A stretch of DNA of 10,296 nucleotides from an uncultured cyanobacterium (GCA_937121005.1 CAKZKB010000215.1:1-10296); one strand, 5' to 3'; positions 1 to 7,124 are shown, counted from the first letter of the stretch. Notes: generated by a model not told the origin, from the sequence alone. Numbers and translations: made by a program.

Positions 1-655
1 GTCCGTCTACAATGAAACTGGTTTCGACATTGCTGACGCAGGTCAACCAATTCGCCAGTCCCGGATCGATACCGAGGACACGACTCGGATCCACGTCAGC
101 CACTTCTACAGGTTGCTTGTAGACAAATTCGGCATAGAAACAGCGATTGCGAGGGAGGATTCGCAGTTCGCTGATGTCTTCAAATCGCAGATTAGAGAGC
201 ATGGGAAGATAGAACGCATCTAACCCGAACCACACCTTCACTTGCCGACCCAACGGGACTCGAATCTGACCGTCTTTTAACTTTAATGCCTGTTTGGGAT
301 AGCTGACGGTATGCAACCCTCCCCGACGGCGGTACTTTGGTGGCTTCGGCTTGTCGGAAAGTTCGCCGTTGCGGTAGGCTTGGTTTAGTCCTCGAAACGA
401 CGCGAAGGCTTCGCCGACGGCTTGGCACGTTTGCTGCGCCGCCTGGGAGTGCATGGCTTTGAAGTGGCGGTTAGGCTTCAGTTCGTTGTTAATATCGAAC
501 TTGCGAGCGTAAAGATGGGTCTTAAACCAGATTTGACGGGCGTAATAGGTGGCGCAGTTGTGGAGCTTGTTGGCTTCGGTGCAGATGTATTCTAAGATGG
601 CTTTGAGGTCGCCGTCGGGATTGAGTAAAACTTGTTGGCAGCCGTACACTTTCAT
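1..655 (-). CDS. tnpB: TnpB (IS200/IS605-type RNA-guided nuclease), N-terminal 218 residues, cut by the window edge
   Basis: Reading the minus strand from ATG 655 gives 218 uninterrupted codons to the window edge. The protein starts MKVYGCQQVLLNP. It carries the TnpB hallmarks in order: an N-terminal helical part with a KPKPPKYRRRGG basic stretch (about residues 102-113), a beta-rich wedge region, and the RuvC-I motif GIDPGLANWLTCVSN whose D197 (codon 65-67) is the first catalytic aspartate. TnpB proteins are usually about 400 residues, so the zinc finger and the other RuvC residues lie outside the window. The family is known to cut DNA guided by an RNA from the element's right end and to help keep the transposon in place. 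No frameshift is visible, so the gene may be intact. No TnpA is seen next to it, so it may be a tnpB-only element moved in trans. Family call is firm; intactness is unknown. Confidence 0.9.
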   Translation of the reverse strand, partial: MKVYGCQQVLLNPDGDLKAILEYICTEANKLHNCATYYARQIWFKTHLYARKFDINNELKPNRHFKAMHSQAAQQTCQAVGEAFASFRGLNQAYRNGELSDKPKPPKYRRRGGLHTVSYPKQALKLKDGQIRVPLGRQVKVWFGLDAFYLPMLSNLRFEDISELRILPRNRCFYAEFVYKQPVEVADVDPSRVLGIDPGLANWLTCVSNVETSFIVDG

Positions 656-665
656 CACCTCCTTA
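654..665 (-). promoter_or_regulatory. Very strong Shine-Dalgarno sequence fused to the tnpB start
   Basis: On the minus strand TAAGGAGGTGAT is a 12-base perfect complement of the canonical 3' end of bacterial 16S rRNA, and its last two bases are already part of the ATG at 655. The gap between GGAGG and ATG is only 2 bases, shorter than the usual 5-9. Initiation may therefore be inefficient, or may use another start. An in-frame GTG sits immediately before the ATG. Most other genes in the window have weak or no such site. Confidence 0.65.
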
Positions 666-735
666 TGGAAATTGTAGCACGAGAAAGCGGTCTTTTTGTT
701 AATAATTGTTACGAAAACTAGCCGCTACTTGAGGG

Positions 736-778
736 AGGCGCTGTATTCCCGCCTTAAAAGGTCAGGGTTTTAGCGCCT
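736..778. repeat. Inverted repeat, candidate IS left-end hairpin
   Basis: AGGCGCT (736-742) and AGCGCCT (772-778) are perfect 7-bp complements flanking a 29-base loop. The position upstream of tnpB and the CTAAAACCC motif next to the foot fit an IS200/IS605 subterminal hairpin. It could also serve as a transcription boundary for the deacetylase-family gene, which ends at 808 on the same strand, but no U-tract follows. Confidence 0.45.
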
Positions 779-807
779 ATGCCGGGGATAACATATTCTA
801 GACCCAT

Positions 808-1722
808 CTACAAACACGCTGCGATCGTCTCGACAACCGAACTCGATAGCGAGTCTAAATCGTAACCGCCTTCGAGCCCGAAAACAATGCGCCGCGTCAC
901 GGACAAACAACTCTCGGTAAACTTTCCGAAGTCCTCCGGTTCTAGGGCAATTCGCGCCAGAGGATCGGCCGCATTGGCATCGTATCCCGCACTGACAATC
1001 AGTAAATCGGGATTGAAATCGCGCAAGAAAGGAACGATTTTCTCCTTAAATAAAGGGAGATAGTCATCGCGATCGCTCCCTGCGAGCATGGGAAAATTGA
1101 GGACATTATTATGCGTACCGCGTTCTGATGCTTTCCCCGTCCCCGGATAGTGCGGGTATTCGTGCAAAGAGCAGTAAATAATGTTAGGATTGTTCTCGAC
1201 GCACACTTGCGTTCCGTTGCCGTGATGCACGTCCCAATCGAGAATGGCAACGCGATCGACCTCCAAGCGTTCTAAAGCGTAAATAGCCGCGATCGCCGCA
1301 TTAGAAAATAGACAAAATCCCATCCCGCGATCGCTTTCGGCATGGTGTCCCGGAGGTCGAGATAAAATAAAGGCCGGATCGCCAGTTTCTAAGACGCGAT
1401 CGACCCCATCTAACCAACCGTTAACGGCTAACAAAGCCACGTCGTAACTCTCGGGAGAAATGGGGGTATCGGCATCGAGTCTGCCACCGCCACTGGCGGC
1501 AATATTCCTAACGCGATCGATATGATCTGGCGAGTGCACTTTGGCGATAAACTCTAAAGGAGAGCGCTTCTCCATGGCAGTTGGTTCTTGCCAGTGCAAG
1601 CGATCGCGCCAAGAAACCCCTTGCAAGGCGGCGACGATCGCTCGCAGGCGATCGCTGCGTTCGGGATGGAACGATCCGGTCTCGTGATTCAGAAAGCGAG
1701 GAGAATAGATAACAGAAAACAT
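808..1722 (-). CDS. Histone deacetylase superfamily zinc amidohydrolase
   Basis: The 304-residue protein is full length for bacterial members of the arginase/deacetylase fold (HDAC, AcuC, acetylpolyamine amidohydrolase). Its catalytic set is intact: PPGHHA with the His pair H126/H127, DWDVHHGNG with zinc ligands D164 and H166, SAGYDANAADPLA with the third ligand D248, and EGGYDLDSL with the transition-state Tyr Y287. It should hydrolyse an acetylated amine (protein lysine, polyamine or small molecule), presumably in the cytosol as there is no signal peptide. Substrate cannot be read from the sequence; the SAGYD and CSLHEYPHYPGTG motifs resemble class II-type enzymes. ATG 1722 (MFSVIYSPRF) was chosen over an upstream TTG at 1743 because family homology begins there and a good promoter would leave a short leader. 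It appears monocistronic. Confidence 0.9.
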   Translation of the reverse strand: MFSVIYSPRFLNHETGSFHPERSDRLRAIVAALQGVSWRDRLHWQEPTAMEKRSPLEFIAKVHSPDHIDRVRNIAASGGGRLDADTPISPESYDVALLAVNGWLDGVDRVLETGDPAFILSRPPGHHAESDRGMGFCLFSNAAIAAIYALERLEVDRVAILDWDVHHGNGTQVCVENNPNIIYCSLHEYPHYPGTGKASERGTHNNVLNFPMLAGSDRDDYLPLFKEKIVPFLRDFNPDLLIVSAGYDANAADPLARIALEPEDFGKFTESCLSVTRRIVFGLEGGYDLDSLSSSVVETIAACL

Positions 1723-1752
1723 AACAGTATTGGGTTGTGGCAACTGATTTCT

Positions 1753-1780
1753 ATTATAATAAGAAAACCCCCAATTTCAA
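1753..1780 (-). promoter_or_regulatory. Sigma70-type promoter for the deacetylase-family gene
   Basis: On the minus strand a -35 box TTGAAA (1775-1780, 5 of 6 to consensus), a 16-bp spacer and a perfect -10 box TATAAT (1753-1758) lie upstream of ATG 1722. Transcription would start around 1745, giving a leader of roughly 20-25 bases. The -35 box lies inside the hairpin that ends the upstream gene. Confidence 0.7.
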
Positions 1781-1795
1781 AACGAAATCTGGGGG
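1761..1795 (-). terminator. Intrinsic terminator of the squalene/phytoene-synthase-family gene
   Basis: Minus-strand RNA would fold CCCCCAGATTTC (1784-1795) onto GAAATTGGGGG (1768-1778) with a 5-base loop and one bulged base. TTTTCTT (1761-1767) follows. It lies 24 bases after the stop codon at 1819. Reading the other way there is no U-tract, so it acts on the minus strand. Confidence 0.8.
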
Positions 1796-1807
1796 CGATC
1801 GAATTAA

Positions 1808-1835
1808 CTGGTCACTGGTCACTGGTCACTGGTCA
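1808..1835. repeat. Heptanucleotide tandem repeat, four units of CTGGTCA, running through a stop codon
   Basis: Four exact consecutive CTGGTCA units occupy 1808-1835 (TGACCAG on the minus strand), followed by a partial unit. The stop codon and last residues (SVTSDQ) of the squalene/phytoene-synthase-family gene are formed by the repeat. Short tandem heptamers like this are common in filamentous cyanobacteria. Confidence 0.9.
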
Positions 1836-2763
1836 CTGAAGTAACTTGCCATCGCTGTAAATCGCGACGGACAGCCGGCCAGTAGCGATCGGGAAACTGG
1901 GAAAAATCGAACCCGCACCAGTAAAAAACTTGCTCGATGCGGCTGTAGCGATGCAGCGACCAATAGCGCAAAATTTCCCAGGACTCGTGCAAATCCTCAG
2001 CCGCGACAAACCCTTGCATTCGGGCCGTCAGTTGGGGTAAAAAGTCCTCCAACCAAAACGCCATCATCCGATGGTAGCCGGGATTGTCGAAGCAGCACAA
2101 GTGCAAAATTTCCTCGCGATCGACCCCAAAGCGACGCAACACTTGGGTAGGAAAATAGCAAATTCCCTGCTCGGAATCCTCCTTGAGATCGCGCAAGTTA
2201 TTGTAGAATTGATCGACAACCCCAAACGCACCCGCGCCTTGCCAGTGACGCAGCGACAAAAAGGGCAGCACTTGGAAAAACTTGCCTGCTAAATTCTCGA
2301 GCATGGCTTCGTAGTCGTCCAAGCTATCGATCGCGAGATCCGGCCGGTTGTAGTCGGCGATCGCGTACAGATACGCCTCCCAAGCCGCAATGACGCGGGC
2401 ACTCAGTTCCCCCGTCTCGTCGGCGAACCCGCAGGCTTTCATGGCGGCGAACGCGGACTCGTAAGGCCCGGCAGCGATCTGTCCGTAACTCCTCAGTTGC
2501 TGCCAGCCGCGACAAAAGGTTTGGAACTTGCCGCTTGCGGGGTCGATGGACTGGTTTTCGGCCAGGCGATCGACCAGACGGATCCAACCGATGCGATCGA
2601 TCCACTGCTGGCGGACGGCTGGCGGTAGCCGCATCACCCAAGCCGCGTTATCTTCATCTTTGAGCGCGTCATCAGAAAACGCGCGATATTGAGACGAACC
2701 GACCCAAGGCGCGATGGATAGCCCCCGGTCGGCTGCTGTGACGGTCGTAGTAGTAGTATGCAC
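1819..2763 (-). CDS. Squalene/phytoene synthase family protein with a degenerate first aspartate motif
   Basis: The 314-residue protein has the length and all-helical composition of trans-isoprenyl head-to-head synthases. The clearest family block is GVVDQFYNNLRDLKEDSEQGICYFPTQVLRRFGV at residues 181-213, matching the second aspartate-rich motif (D192-x-x-x-D196) and the following Y-x-P...RFGV segment. The first motif, normally DDxxD-like after an Arg, is read as IRLVDRLAE (D65...E69), where the second Asp is replaced by Arg and the last by Glu. Substrate binding or chemistry may therefore differ from squalene or phytoene synthase. Start: GTG 2763 preceded by GAGG 9 bases upstream; an upstream in-frame TTG at 2817 is less likely. 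The C-terminus is written by a heptamer repeat, and an intrinsic terminator follows. It may be a non-canonical paralogue of CrtB or SQS. Confidence 0.75.
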   Translation of the reverse strand: MHTTTTTVTAADRGLSIAPWVGSSQYRAFSDDALKDEDNAAWVMRLPPAVRQQWIDRIGWIRLVDRLAENQSIDPASGKFQTFCRGWQQLRSYGQIAAGPYESAFAAMKACGFADETGELSARVIAAWEAYLYAIADYNRPDLAIDSLDDYEAMLENLAGKFFQVLPFLSLRHWQGAGAFGVVDQFYNNLRDLKEDSEQGICYFPTQVLRRFGVDREEILHLCCFDNPGYHRMMAFWLEDFLPQLTARMQGFVAAEDLHESWEILRYWSLHRYSRIEQVFYWCGFDFSQFPDRYWPAVRRDLQRWQVTSVTSDQ

Positions 2764-3129
2764 CCTTGATATCCTCGATCGAAATGGCGATCTGGATGAA
2801 AACGTTACAATTCGCAACCGATCGGGGTTGCCGTCCGGTGCGAACTACCTTTAGATTAGAACAGATTTCCGAGAGCGCCAAATGTCTCCCCTGGAAAAGT
2901 TCGGGGATTTTCAGACTTTGGCCCTCTTGCCAACCGCATTTTCTCGGAAATTTAAGTTAAATTGGTACTATATTGTATGGCGAGAGCGGCCTTCCATCGT
3001 TCCGCTCCATCCCAACCGCGACACGGACTTGGGTATCGCCTCGGGTGCATCTGCGCTTCTAGCCGTTATTTCGGGACATCGGTTCCGAAACCTTCGGCAC
3101 TCTTGGCATATCCGAAACCACAGTCTACT
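2764..3129. other. Divergent intergenic region between the prenyl-synthase-family gene and the hybrid kinase
   Basis: These 366 bases must hold the promoters of two divergent genes. A TATATT at 2969-2974 (plus strand, 5 of 6 to a -10 box) has no convincing -35, and nothing better stands out for the minus strand. An open frame runs in phase with the kinase from TTG 2962 and ATG 2977, but the translated segment is low in recognisable structure. I treat it as a leader rather than protein. Confidence 0.5.
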
Positions 3130-5223
3130 ATGTCCCTCCAACAAGAGAATTGCGAGCTCCGAGCGCGAATCGATCGCCTCGAGCGGCAACTAGAGGCCTA
3201 TCGCCGCCAAACTGACGATACGACAGCGACGGTATCGGGCAAGACTCCCGCATCGTTTCCCCCTCTAGAAGTCGGTCTGGAAGATTCTGAAGAACTCTTT
3301 CGCGCCTACGTGGAAACCGCAAACGATATGGTGTATGCGGTCAACCTGGAGCGCAAGCTCACCTTTATCAATCCCTACGGACGGCGGTTGCTCGGTTGTT
3401 CCGGCGACGAGTGGCAAGGACGATCGTATCTTGACTTTATCGCTCCCAAGTTTCGGGAGGCCACGGCTCGCGCCTTCGATAACCTCGTCCAAACTGGGGA
3501 ACTCAAAGATTTTGAATTTGCGATCGTCGATCGCGACGGACGCGAGATCGAGATGGAAGTCAACGGCCGGCTGCTGTACCGTCACGGTCGTCTCGTGGGG
3601 GGCCTGGGCATTGCCCGCGATATTACGGAGCGCAAACAGTTCGAGCGTCAGTTGCAGATGTTTCGCAAGGCCGTCGAGTCGGCCTACGACAGCGCCGCGA
3701 TCGTCGATCTCAAGGGCAACATTATTTACGCCAACCCCGCAGCCGAGCGGATGTTCGGCCGTCCCGATGATAGCCTAGCCGGAAAAAATGCCACCACCTT
3801 TTTCCCAGAAGACGCGCAAACATCCCTAGAGTGGCCCATGGGCCAAGCGATCGAAGGGGGATGGAGTGGGGAAGTCATCTGCCAGCGTCCCGACGGGGAG
3901 CGCTTCCCGGCCTTGGTGTCGGCGGGGCCAGTTCCGGGAGAAAGCGGGTCGATCGCGGCCGTATCCCTGATCTGTCGCGACATTACCAGCCAAAAAGCCA
4001 TCCAAGCCGAACTCGCCGCGAAAAATATCGAACTCGAACGGGCCAGCCGCTTGAAATCGGAATTTTTAGCCAACATGAGCCACGAGTTGCGAACGCCATT
4101 GACTTCGATTTTAGGCTTCTCTTCCCTGCTGCAACAGCAAATTTTTGGCCCGTTGAATCCGAAGCAGTTGGTGTACGTGCAGCGCCTGCACCATAGCGGC
4201 GAGCATTTGCTCAATTTGATTAAAGACGTTCTGGATCTGTCTAAGGTTGAAGCCGGAAAAGTGAAGCTGGATATCGCGCCAGTGTCGATCGTGCAACTGT
4301 GCGAAGAAACCCTGTCTTTAGTCAGCGAACAACTCCGCAACCGAAGGCTAACAATGCAAACCTCGATTCCTAAAAATATTGGAATGTTGATGGCTGACGA
4401 GTTGCGCGTCCGACAAATGCTGCTCAATTTGCTCTCCAATGCGATTAAGTTTTCTCCACAAGGGGGAGAAATTGGCATGGAAGCGCGAACTCAAGCGGGA
4501 TTCGTGCAAATAACGGTCTGGGATCGCGGCATTGGCATTCCCGAAGAGAAGCAAAAACTCCTGTTTCAACCGTTCCAACAACTCGACAGTTCTCTCGAAC
4601 GCCGCCATCAAGGGACGGGGTTGGGGTTAGCGCTGACCCGCCAGTTTGCCGAACTGCACGGTGGGACGGTTTCGTGTCAGTCCAAGGAAGGGGAAGGCAG
4701 TCGGTTTACGATTTCGCTACCGCTTAATTTGTATCGCAGTTCGGCCAGTTCTGAAGAAGAAGAGGAACTCGAAGCGATCGCGTCTCCCGTCCCGGCGATC
4801 GCACCATCGGGTCAGTTGTTACTCGTTGAAGACCACCAATACAATGCCATGCTCTTGAAAGATATTCTCGAGCATTGGGGTTACGAAGTCCAGTGCGTCA
4901 CCGACGGCTATCGAGCCTTGCAATGGCTCGGAGAACACCATCCCGATTTGATTTTAATGGATATTCACCTTCCCGGAATCAACGGCATGGATCTGGCCCG
5001 GCGCATTAAGACCAACCCGCAATGGAAAGGGATTCCGATCGTGGCGATGACGGCTATGGCTATGGTCGGCGATCGCGAGCGTTGCTTGCAAGCGGGAATG
5101 GAAGACTATCTCAGCAAACCCGTAGACTGCGATCGTCTGGCCGCCGTTTTGACCCGCTACGCCGGACAACCGACGAACCCCGCTATGTCTCTTGACAGCG
5201 ACAGCACCTCGGCCAGAAACTGA
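3130..5223 (+). CDS. Hybrid sensor histidine kinase: coiled coil, two PAS domains, HisKA, HATPase, receiver
   Basis: The 697-residue protein (from ATG 3130, MSLQQENCEL) has a short coiled coil (about 5-30), PAS 1 (54-169, ending ITERK), PAS 2 (178-289, ending ITSQK), a dimerisation/phosphoacceptor domain with NMSHELRTPL (H318), and an HATPase with N-box LLNLLSNAIKF (N437), G1 DRGIGIP (D465) and G2 GTGLGLAL (from 495). A C-terminal receiver (about 562-680) has E567/D568, phospho-acceptor D611 in LILMDIHLP, T641 and K663. All key residues are present, so autophosphorylation and an internal His-to-Asp relay are expected. No transmembrane segment is seen; it is likely cytosolic and senses a ligand, redox state or light through its PAS domains, but no cofactor can be assigned. 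No partner regulator or Hpt protein is adjacent, so it is an orphan. Start is uncertain: ATG 2977 or TTG 2962 would add about 50 residues. No Shine-Dalgarno is seen at 3130. Confidence 0.92.
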   Translation: MSLQQENCELRARIDRLERQLEAYRRQTDDTTATVSGKTPASFPPLEVGLEDSEELFRAYVETANDMVYAVNLERKLTFINPYGRRLLGCSGDEWQGRSYLDFIAPKFREATARAFDNLVQTGELKDFEFAIVDRDGREIEMEVNGRLLYRHGRLVGGLGIARDITERKQFERQLQMFRKAVESAYDSAAIVDLKGNIIYANPAAERMFGRPDDSLAGKNATTFFPEDAQTSLEWPMGQAIEGGWSGEVICQRPDGERFPALVSAGPVPGESGSIAAVSLICRDITSQKAIQAELAAKNIELERASRLKSEFLANMSHELRTPLTSILGFSSLLQQQIFGPLNPKQLVYVQRLHHSGEHLLNLIKDVLDLSKVEAGKVKLDIAPVSIVQLCEETLSLVSEQLRNRRLTMQTSIPKNIGMLMADELRVRQMLLNLLSNAIKFSPQGGEIGMEARTQAGFVQITVWDRGIGIPEEKQKLLFQPFQQLDSSLERRHQGTGLGLALTRQFAELHGGTVSCQSKEGEGSRFTISLPLNLYRSSASSEEEEELEAIASPVPAIAPSGQLLLVEDHQYNAMLLKDILEHWGYEVQCVTDGYRALQWLGEHHPDLILMDIHLPGINGMDLARRIKTNPQWKGIPIVAMTAMAMVGDRERCLQAGMEDYLSKPVDCDRLAAVLTRYAGQPTNPAMSLDSDSTSARN

Positions 5224-5261
5224 CGCTATAGCTTGTGTGGAGCGCAAGAGCAAATCGCACT

Positions 5262-5294
5262 TCAAGCGATCGCGCAGTCCAGGCGATCGCTTGA
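5262..5294. terminator. Perfect 12-bp hairpin built from two HIP1 sites between convergent genes
   Basis: TCAAGCGATCGC (5262-5273) and GCGATCGCTTGA (5283-5294) are exact complements around a 9-base loop. Each arm contains one HIP1 octamer. It lies 39 bases after the kinase stop and 47 bases after the carbonic anhydrase stop (minus strand). It could fold in both transcripts. Neither side has a true U-tract, so function as a terminator is only inferred from position and stem strength. Confidence 0.5.
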
Positions 5295-5340
5295 TGGTAT
5301 CTTTGTCTCATTCATTAATGGAGAAGTCAACCCCCATTTC

Positions 5341-6153
5341 TTACCATGTAACAGTTTGGGGGCCGAATGTGGGTTCTAATAGAAAACGCTGGTTCAACGG
5401 TTGCACCGGACGAGCGTTGAGAGGAAAGATCTGCGAGAACGCTTCAATTTGGGAACTCGACAGTTCGATCGCCTCTTGAAACACCACCCACCGCACTACT
5501 TCCGAACAAGGTGGAGTGGTTAGAGAACCGAAATAACGATAAGTCGATCGCGATTCGGGTAAAATAGCTTCTAGGTCGATCGCGGTGTCAGAAATTTCCA
5601 TCTCGGGTCGCATTCGCGAAGGCAAATAGTCCCACACCGATTTGAGGGCCATATTCTCCTCGCCTTCTTCTACCAAAACTCCCAAAACAGCGAGCTCGCC
5701 TGTCTCTTCGTTGCGGTGGACAAAATGAATTTCCATCGGGTAAGATTGACCGTTGACGGTATGCTCGCTCGGATGGTGGAAGTGGAATTGCAGCAACTCA
5801 AACACCGTGCCATCTAGGGTTAAGGTATTTCCCGATTCGGCGTTGACTTGGATGGTATGGCCGTTGTTGAGGATTTTTAGCGGAACCTCGGCGTAGTCGA
5901 TTTGGAACTCAGAAAGATCGGCCGCGATCGCCCCATTTAAGTTAATCGGCGACTGATGGTTTCCGCTTTGACATTGTGCGTAGTCGGGGGACAAACTTCC
6001 CCAGTTTCCTGGCCCTTCATCCCCCGTATAGCCCCAGTGAATTTCATTTTCGCTGGCGATCGCGCCTTGCAAGTTAGAGAGTTCGACTCCCCCAGAAACG
6101 GCGGCCGCAAGGGCGACAAAAGCCGTACCAAACCATTTTTTTTGGGCCATCAT
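5341..6153 (-). CDS. ecaA: Exported alpha-class carbonic anhydrase (EcaA type)
   Basis: The 270-residue protein interconverts CO2 and bicarbonate. It starts with a signal peptide (KK then a hydrophobic stretch, probable cleavage after AIA near residue 33), so the enzyme should act in the periplasm. The alpha-class core is complete: QSPINL (67-72), proton shuttle H99 in NNGHTIQV, zinc ligands H124 and H126 in FHFHHPSEH, E130, third ligand H143 in MEIHFVH, and T212 in GSLTTPPC. C61 and C216 sit where bacterial alpha enzymes form a disulfide. Two ATGs stand in tandem (6151 and 6148); either may be the start. A run of eight A follows in codons 4-6. It lies downstream of tic22 on the same strand but a strong terminator separates them, so its own promoter is expected; none is clear in the short leader. 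Its physiological role in cyanobacterial carbon acquisition is not settled in the family. Confidence 0.95.
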   Translation of the reverse strand: MMAQKKWFGTAFVALAAAVSGGVELSNLQGAIASENEIHWGYTGDEGPGNWGSLSPDYAQCQSGNHQSPINLNGAIAADLSEFQIDYAEVPLKILNNGHTIQVNAESGNTLTLDGTVFELLQFHFHHPSEHTVNGQSYPMEIHFVHRNEETGELAVLGVLVEEGEENMALKSVWDYLPSRMRPEMEISDTAIDLEAILPESRSTYRYFGSLTTPPCSEVVRWVVFQEAIELSSSQIEAFSQIFPLNARPVQPLNQRFLLEPTFGPQTVTW

Positions 6154-6205
6154 TCCGCAAAAATACCTACTAGAAAATAATTTCGCCTACCCCGATCGCC
6201 TTACC

Positions 6206-6246
6206 AAAAATAAAGGCTCTGCCCCTAGCATACAGGAGACAGAACC
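6206..6246 (-). terminator. Intrinsic terminator of the Tic22-family gene
   Basis: On the minus strand an 11-pair stem (arms at 6236-6246 and 6215-6225, including a few G-U pairs) with a 10-base loop is followed by UUUAUUUUU (6206-6214). It begins 27 bases after the tic22 stop and separates that gene from ecaA. Confidence 0.85.
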
Positions 6247-6273
6247 TTGAAGTCTTTCTTCTTAACAAATGTT

Positions 6274-7119
6274 TTATTGTTCTGGCAGCATTGGGTTAGC
6301 CTCTTCCGAGGGAACTTGCGGTGCTTGTTCCGATGCTTGTTGGAGCAATTGCAGGGTTTCCCAGTGAGGAACCAGAACAATTTTGCTCAAATCTTCCTCA
6401 TTGCGAGTTTGCAAGCTGTTGATAAACCCTTCTAAAGAAATAACCTCGATCTCGATCTCGAGATTGCCATTGTCATCGGGATTTTGTTCGCGGAACAAGT
6501 TAATCGCTTGGTCAACTTGCTCGCGGGTAAAATAGGCCGGAACCCGAGCTTCTTCGCCGCGTTGAATGGTCAAATAGTTGGTATCGTTGGGATCGTCACT
6601 GTTGACAGCGCGAGCCAAAAACAAGGGTACGCCAGAAAAGTTAGCTGACGATCGTCCGCTTTCTTCTAAAATTTGGCTAGCGTTATCCCGTTGGTCGTCG
6701 GGGGGAACGAAAATAAACTCGGGATCTTCTTCGATCTCGTTGGCAGCTGCTTCTTCATTGAGACGACGTTCGAGCTCGTAAACTTGCGCCAAAGAAACCA
6801 CTTCGATTTCCAACGATTCCGATCCTTCGGGATCCCGTTGTTGGAGATTTTCGACAAACGCCTGCGCGTCTTGCAAGCGAATAAACACGCCGGAAACCGG
6901 AACGTTAGCGGGGGGTGCTTCCCCGTCTGCATTGGGTTGCAGCACCACGAACAAAGGGAAATTATCTTCTGTGACCACAAATACCGGAACCGGAGCCAGA
7001 GTTTGTAAAACTTGCTCTTCGGGTAACGCCAAAGCGGGTGCGGGAGACAACCAATGTCCGGCGAGAAGAGAGCCGATCGCTCCTAATGTCAAACTCCATT
7101 GCACGAGGGAAGATTTCAT
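6274..7119 (-). CDS. tic22: Tic22-like exported protein (outer-membrane biogenesis chaperone family)
   Basis: The 281-residue protein has a signal peptide (residues 1-31, hydrophobic core TLGAIGSLLAG, cleavage motif ALA). The body begins with the family signature LAPVPVFVVTEDNFPLFV. The fold is visibly duplicated: GVFIRLQDAQAFVENLQ...LEIEVVSL (77-110) recurs as AYFTREQVDQAINLFR...LEIEIEVISL (195-229), matching the pseudo-twofold structure known for Tic22. An acidic, low-complexity linker (about 120-160) joins the halves and the C-terminus is Pro/Glu/Gln-rich. In cyanobacteria Tic22 is periplasmic or thylakoid-associated and linked to outer-membrane protein assembly; in chloroplasts it is an intermembrane-space import factor. 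ATG 7119 is chosen because AGGAG lies 5 bases upstream and the signal peptide starts there; an ATG-less extension to 7143 would spoil the signal. It ends at an intrinsic terminator. Confidence 0.85.
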   Translation of the reverse strand: MKSSLVQWSLTLGAIGSLLAGHWLSPAPALALPEEQVLQTLAPVPVFVVTEDNFPLFVVLQPNADGEAPPANVPVSGVFIRLQDAQAFVENLQQRDPEGSESLEIEVVSLAQVYELERRLNEEAAANEIEEDPEFIFVPPDDQRDNASQILEESGRSSANFSGVPLFLARAVNSDDPNDTNYLTIQRGEEARVPAYFTREQVDQAINLFREQNPDDNGNLEIEIEVISLEGFINSLQTRNEEDLSKIVLVPHWETLQLLQQASEQAPQVPSEEANPMLPEQ

Positions 7120-7124
7120 AAAAA

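Larger units (their letters stand above)
1..778 (-). mobile_element. IS200/IS605-family (tnpB-only, IS1341-like) element, left-end portion
   Basis: The TnpB gene defines the element. Elements of this family have no terminal inverted repeats or target duplications, but carry subterminal hairpins at each end. A hairpin at 736-778 lies about 80 bases upstream of the tnpB start and is the best candidate for the left-end hairpin. The exact left boundary is not resolved; 778 marks the outer foot of that hairpin. The right end is outside the window. Confidence 0.5.

Noticed and set aside
192..428. Basic 78-codon frame on the minus strand
   Set aside because: It overlaps tnpB in another frame; the tnpB frame has the family motifs.
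2887..2912. Hairpin TCCCC/GGGGA followed by TTTT on the plus strand
   Set aside because: Only 5 bp with an 11-base loop, and no plus-strand gene lies upstream to terminate.
2962..3129. In-frame N-terminal extension of the hybrid kinase (56 residues from TTG, or 51 from ATG 2977)
   Set aside because: The translated segment has no domain, coiled coil or membrane character. The coiled coil and PAS domains start right after ATG 3130. Start remains uncertain.
3726..4478. Long open frame (250 codons) antisense to the kinase
   Set aside because: It is Ser/Cys-rich without recognisable motifs and fully covered by a kinase gene with intact domains, so it is a shadow frame.
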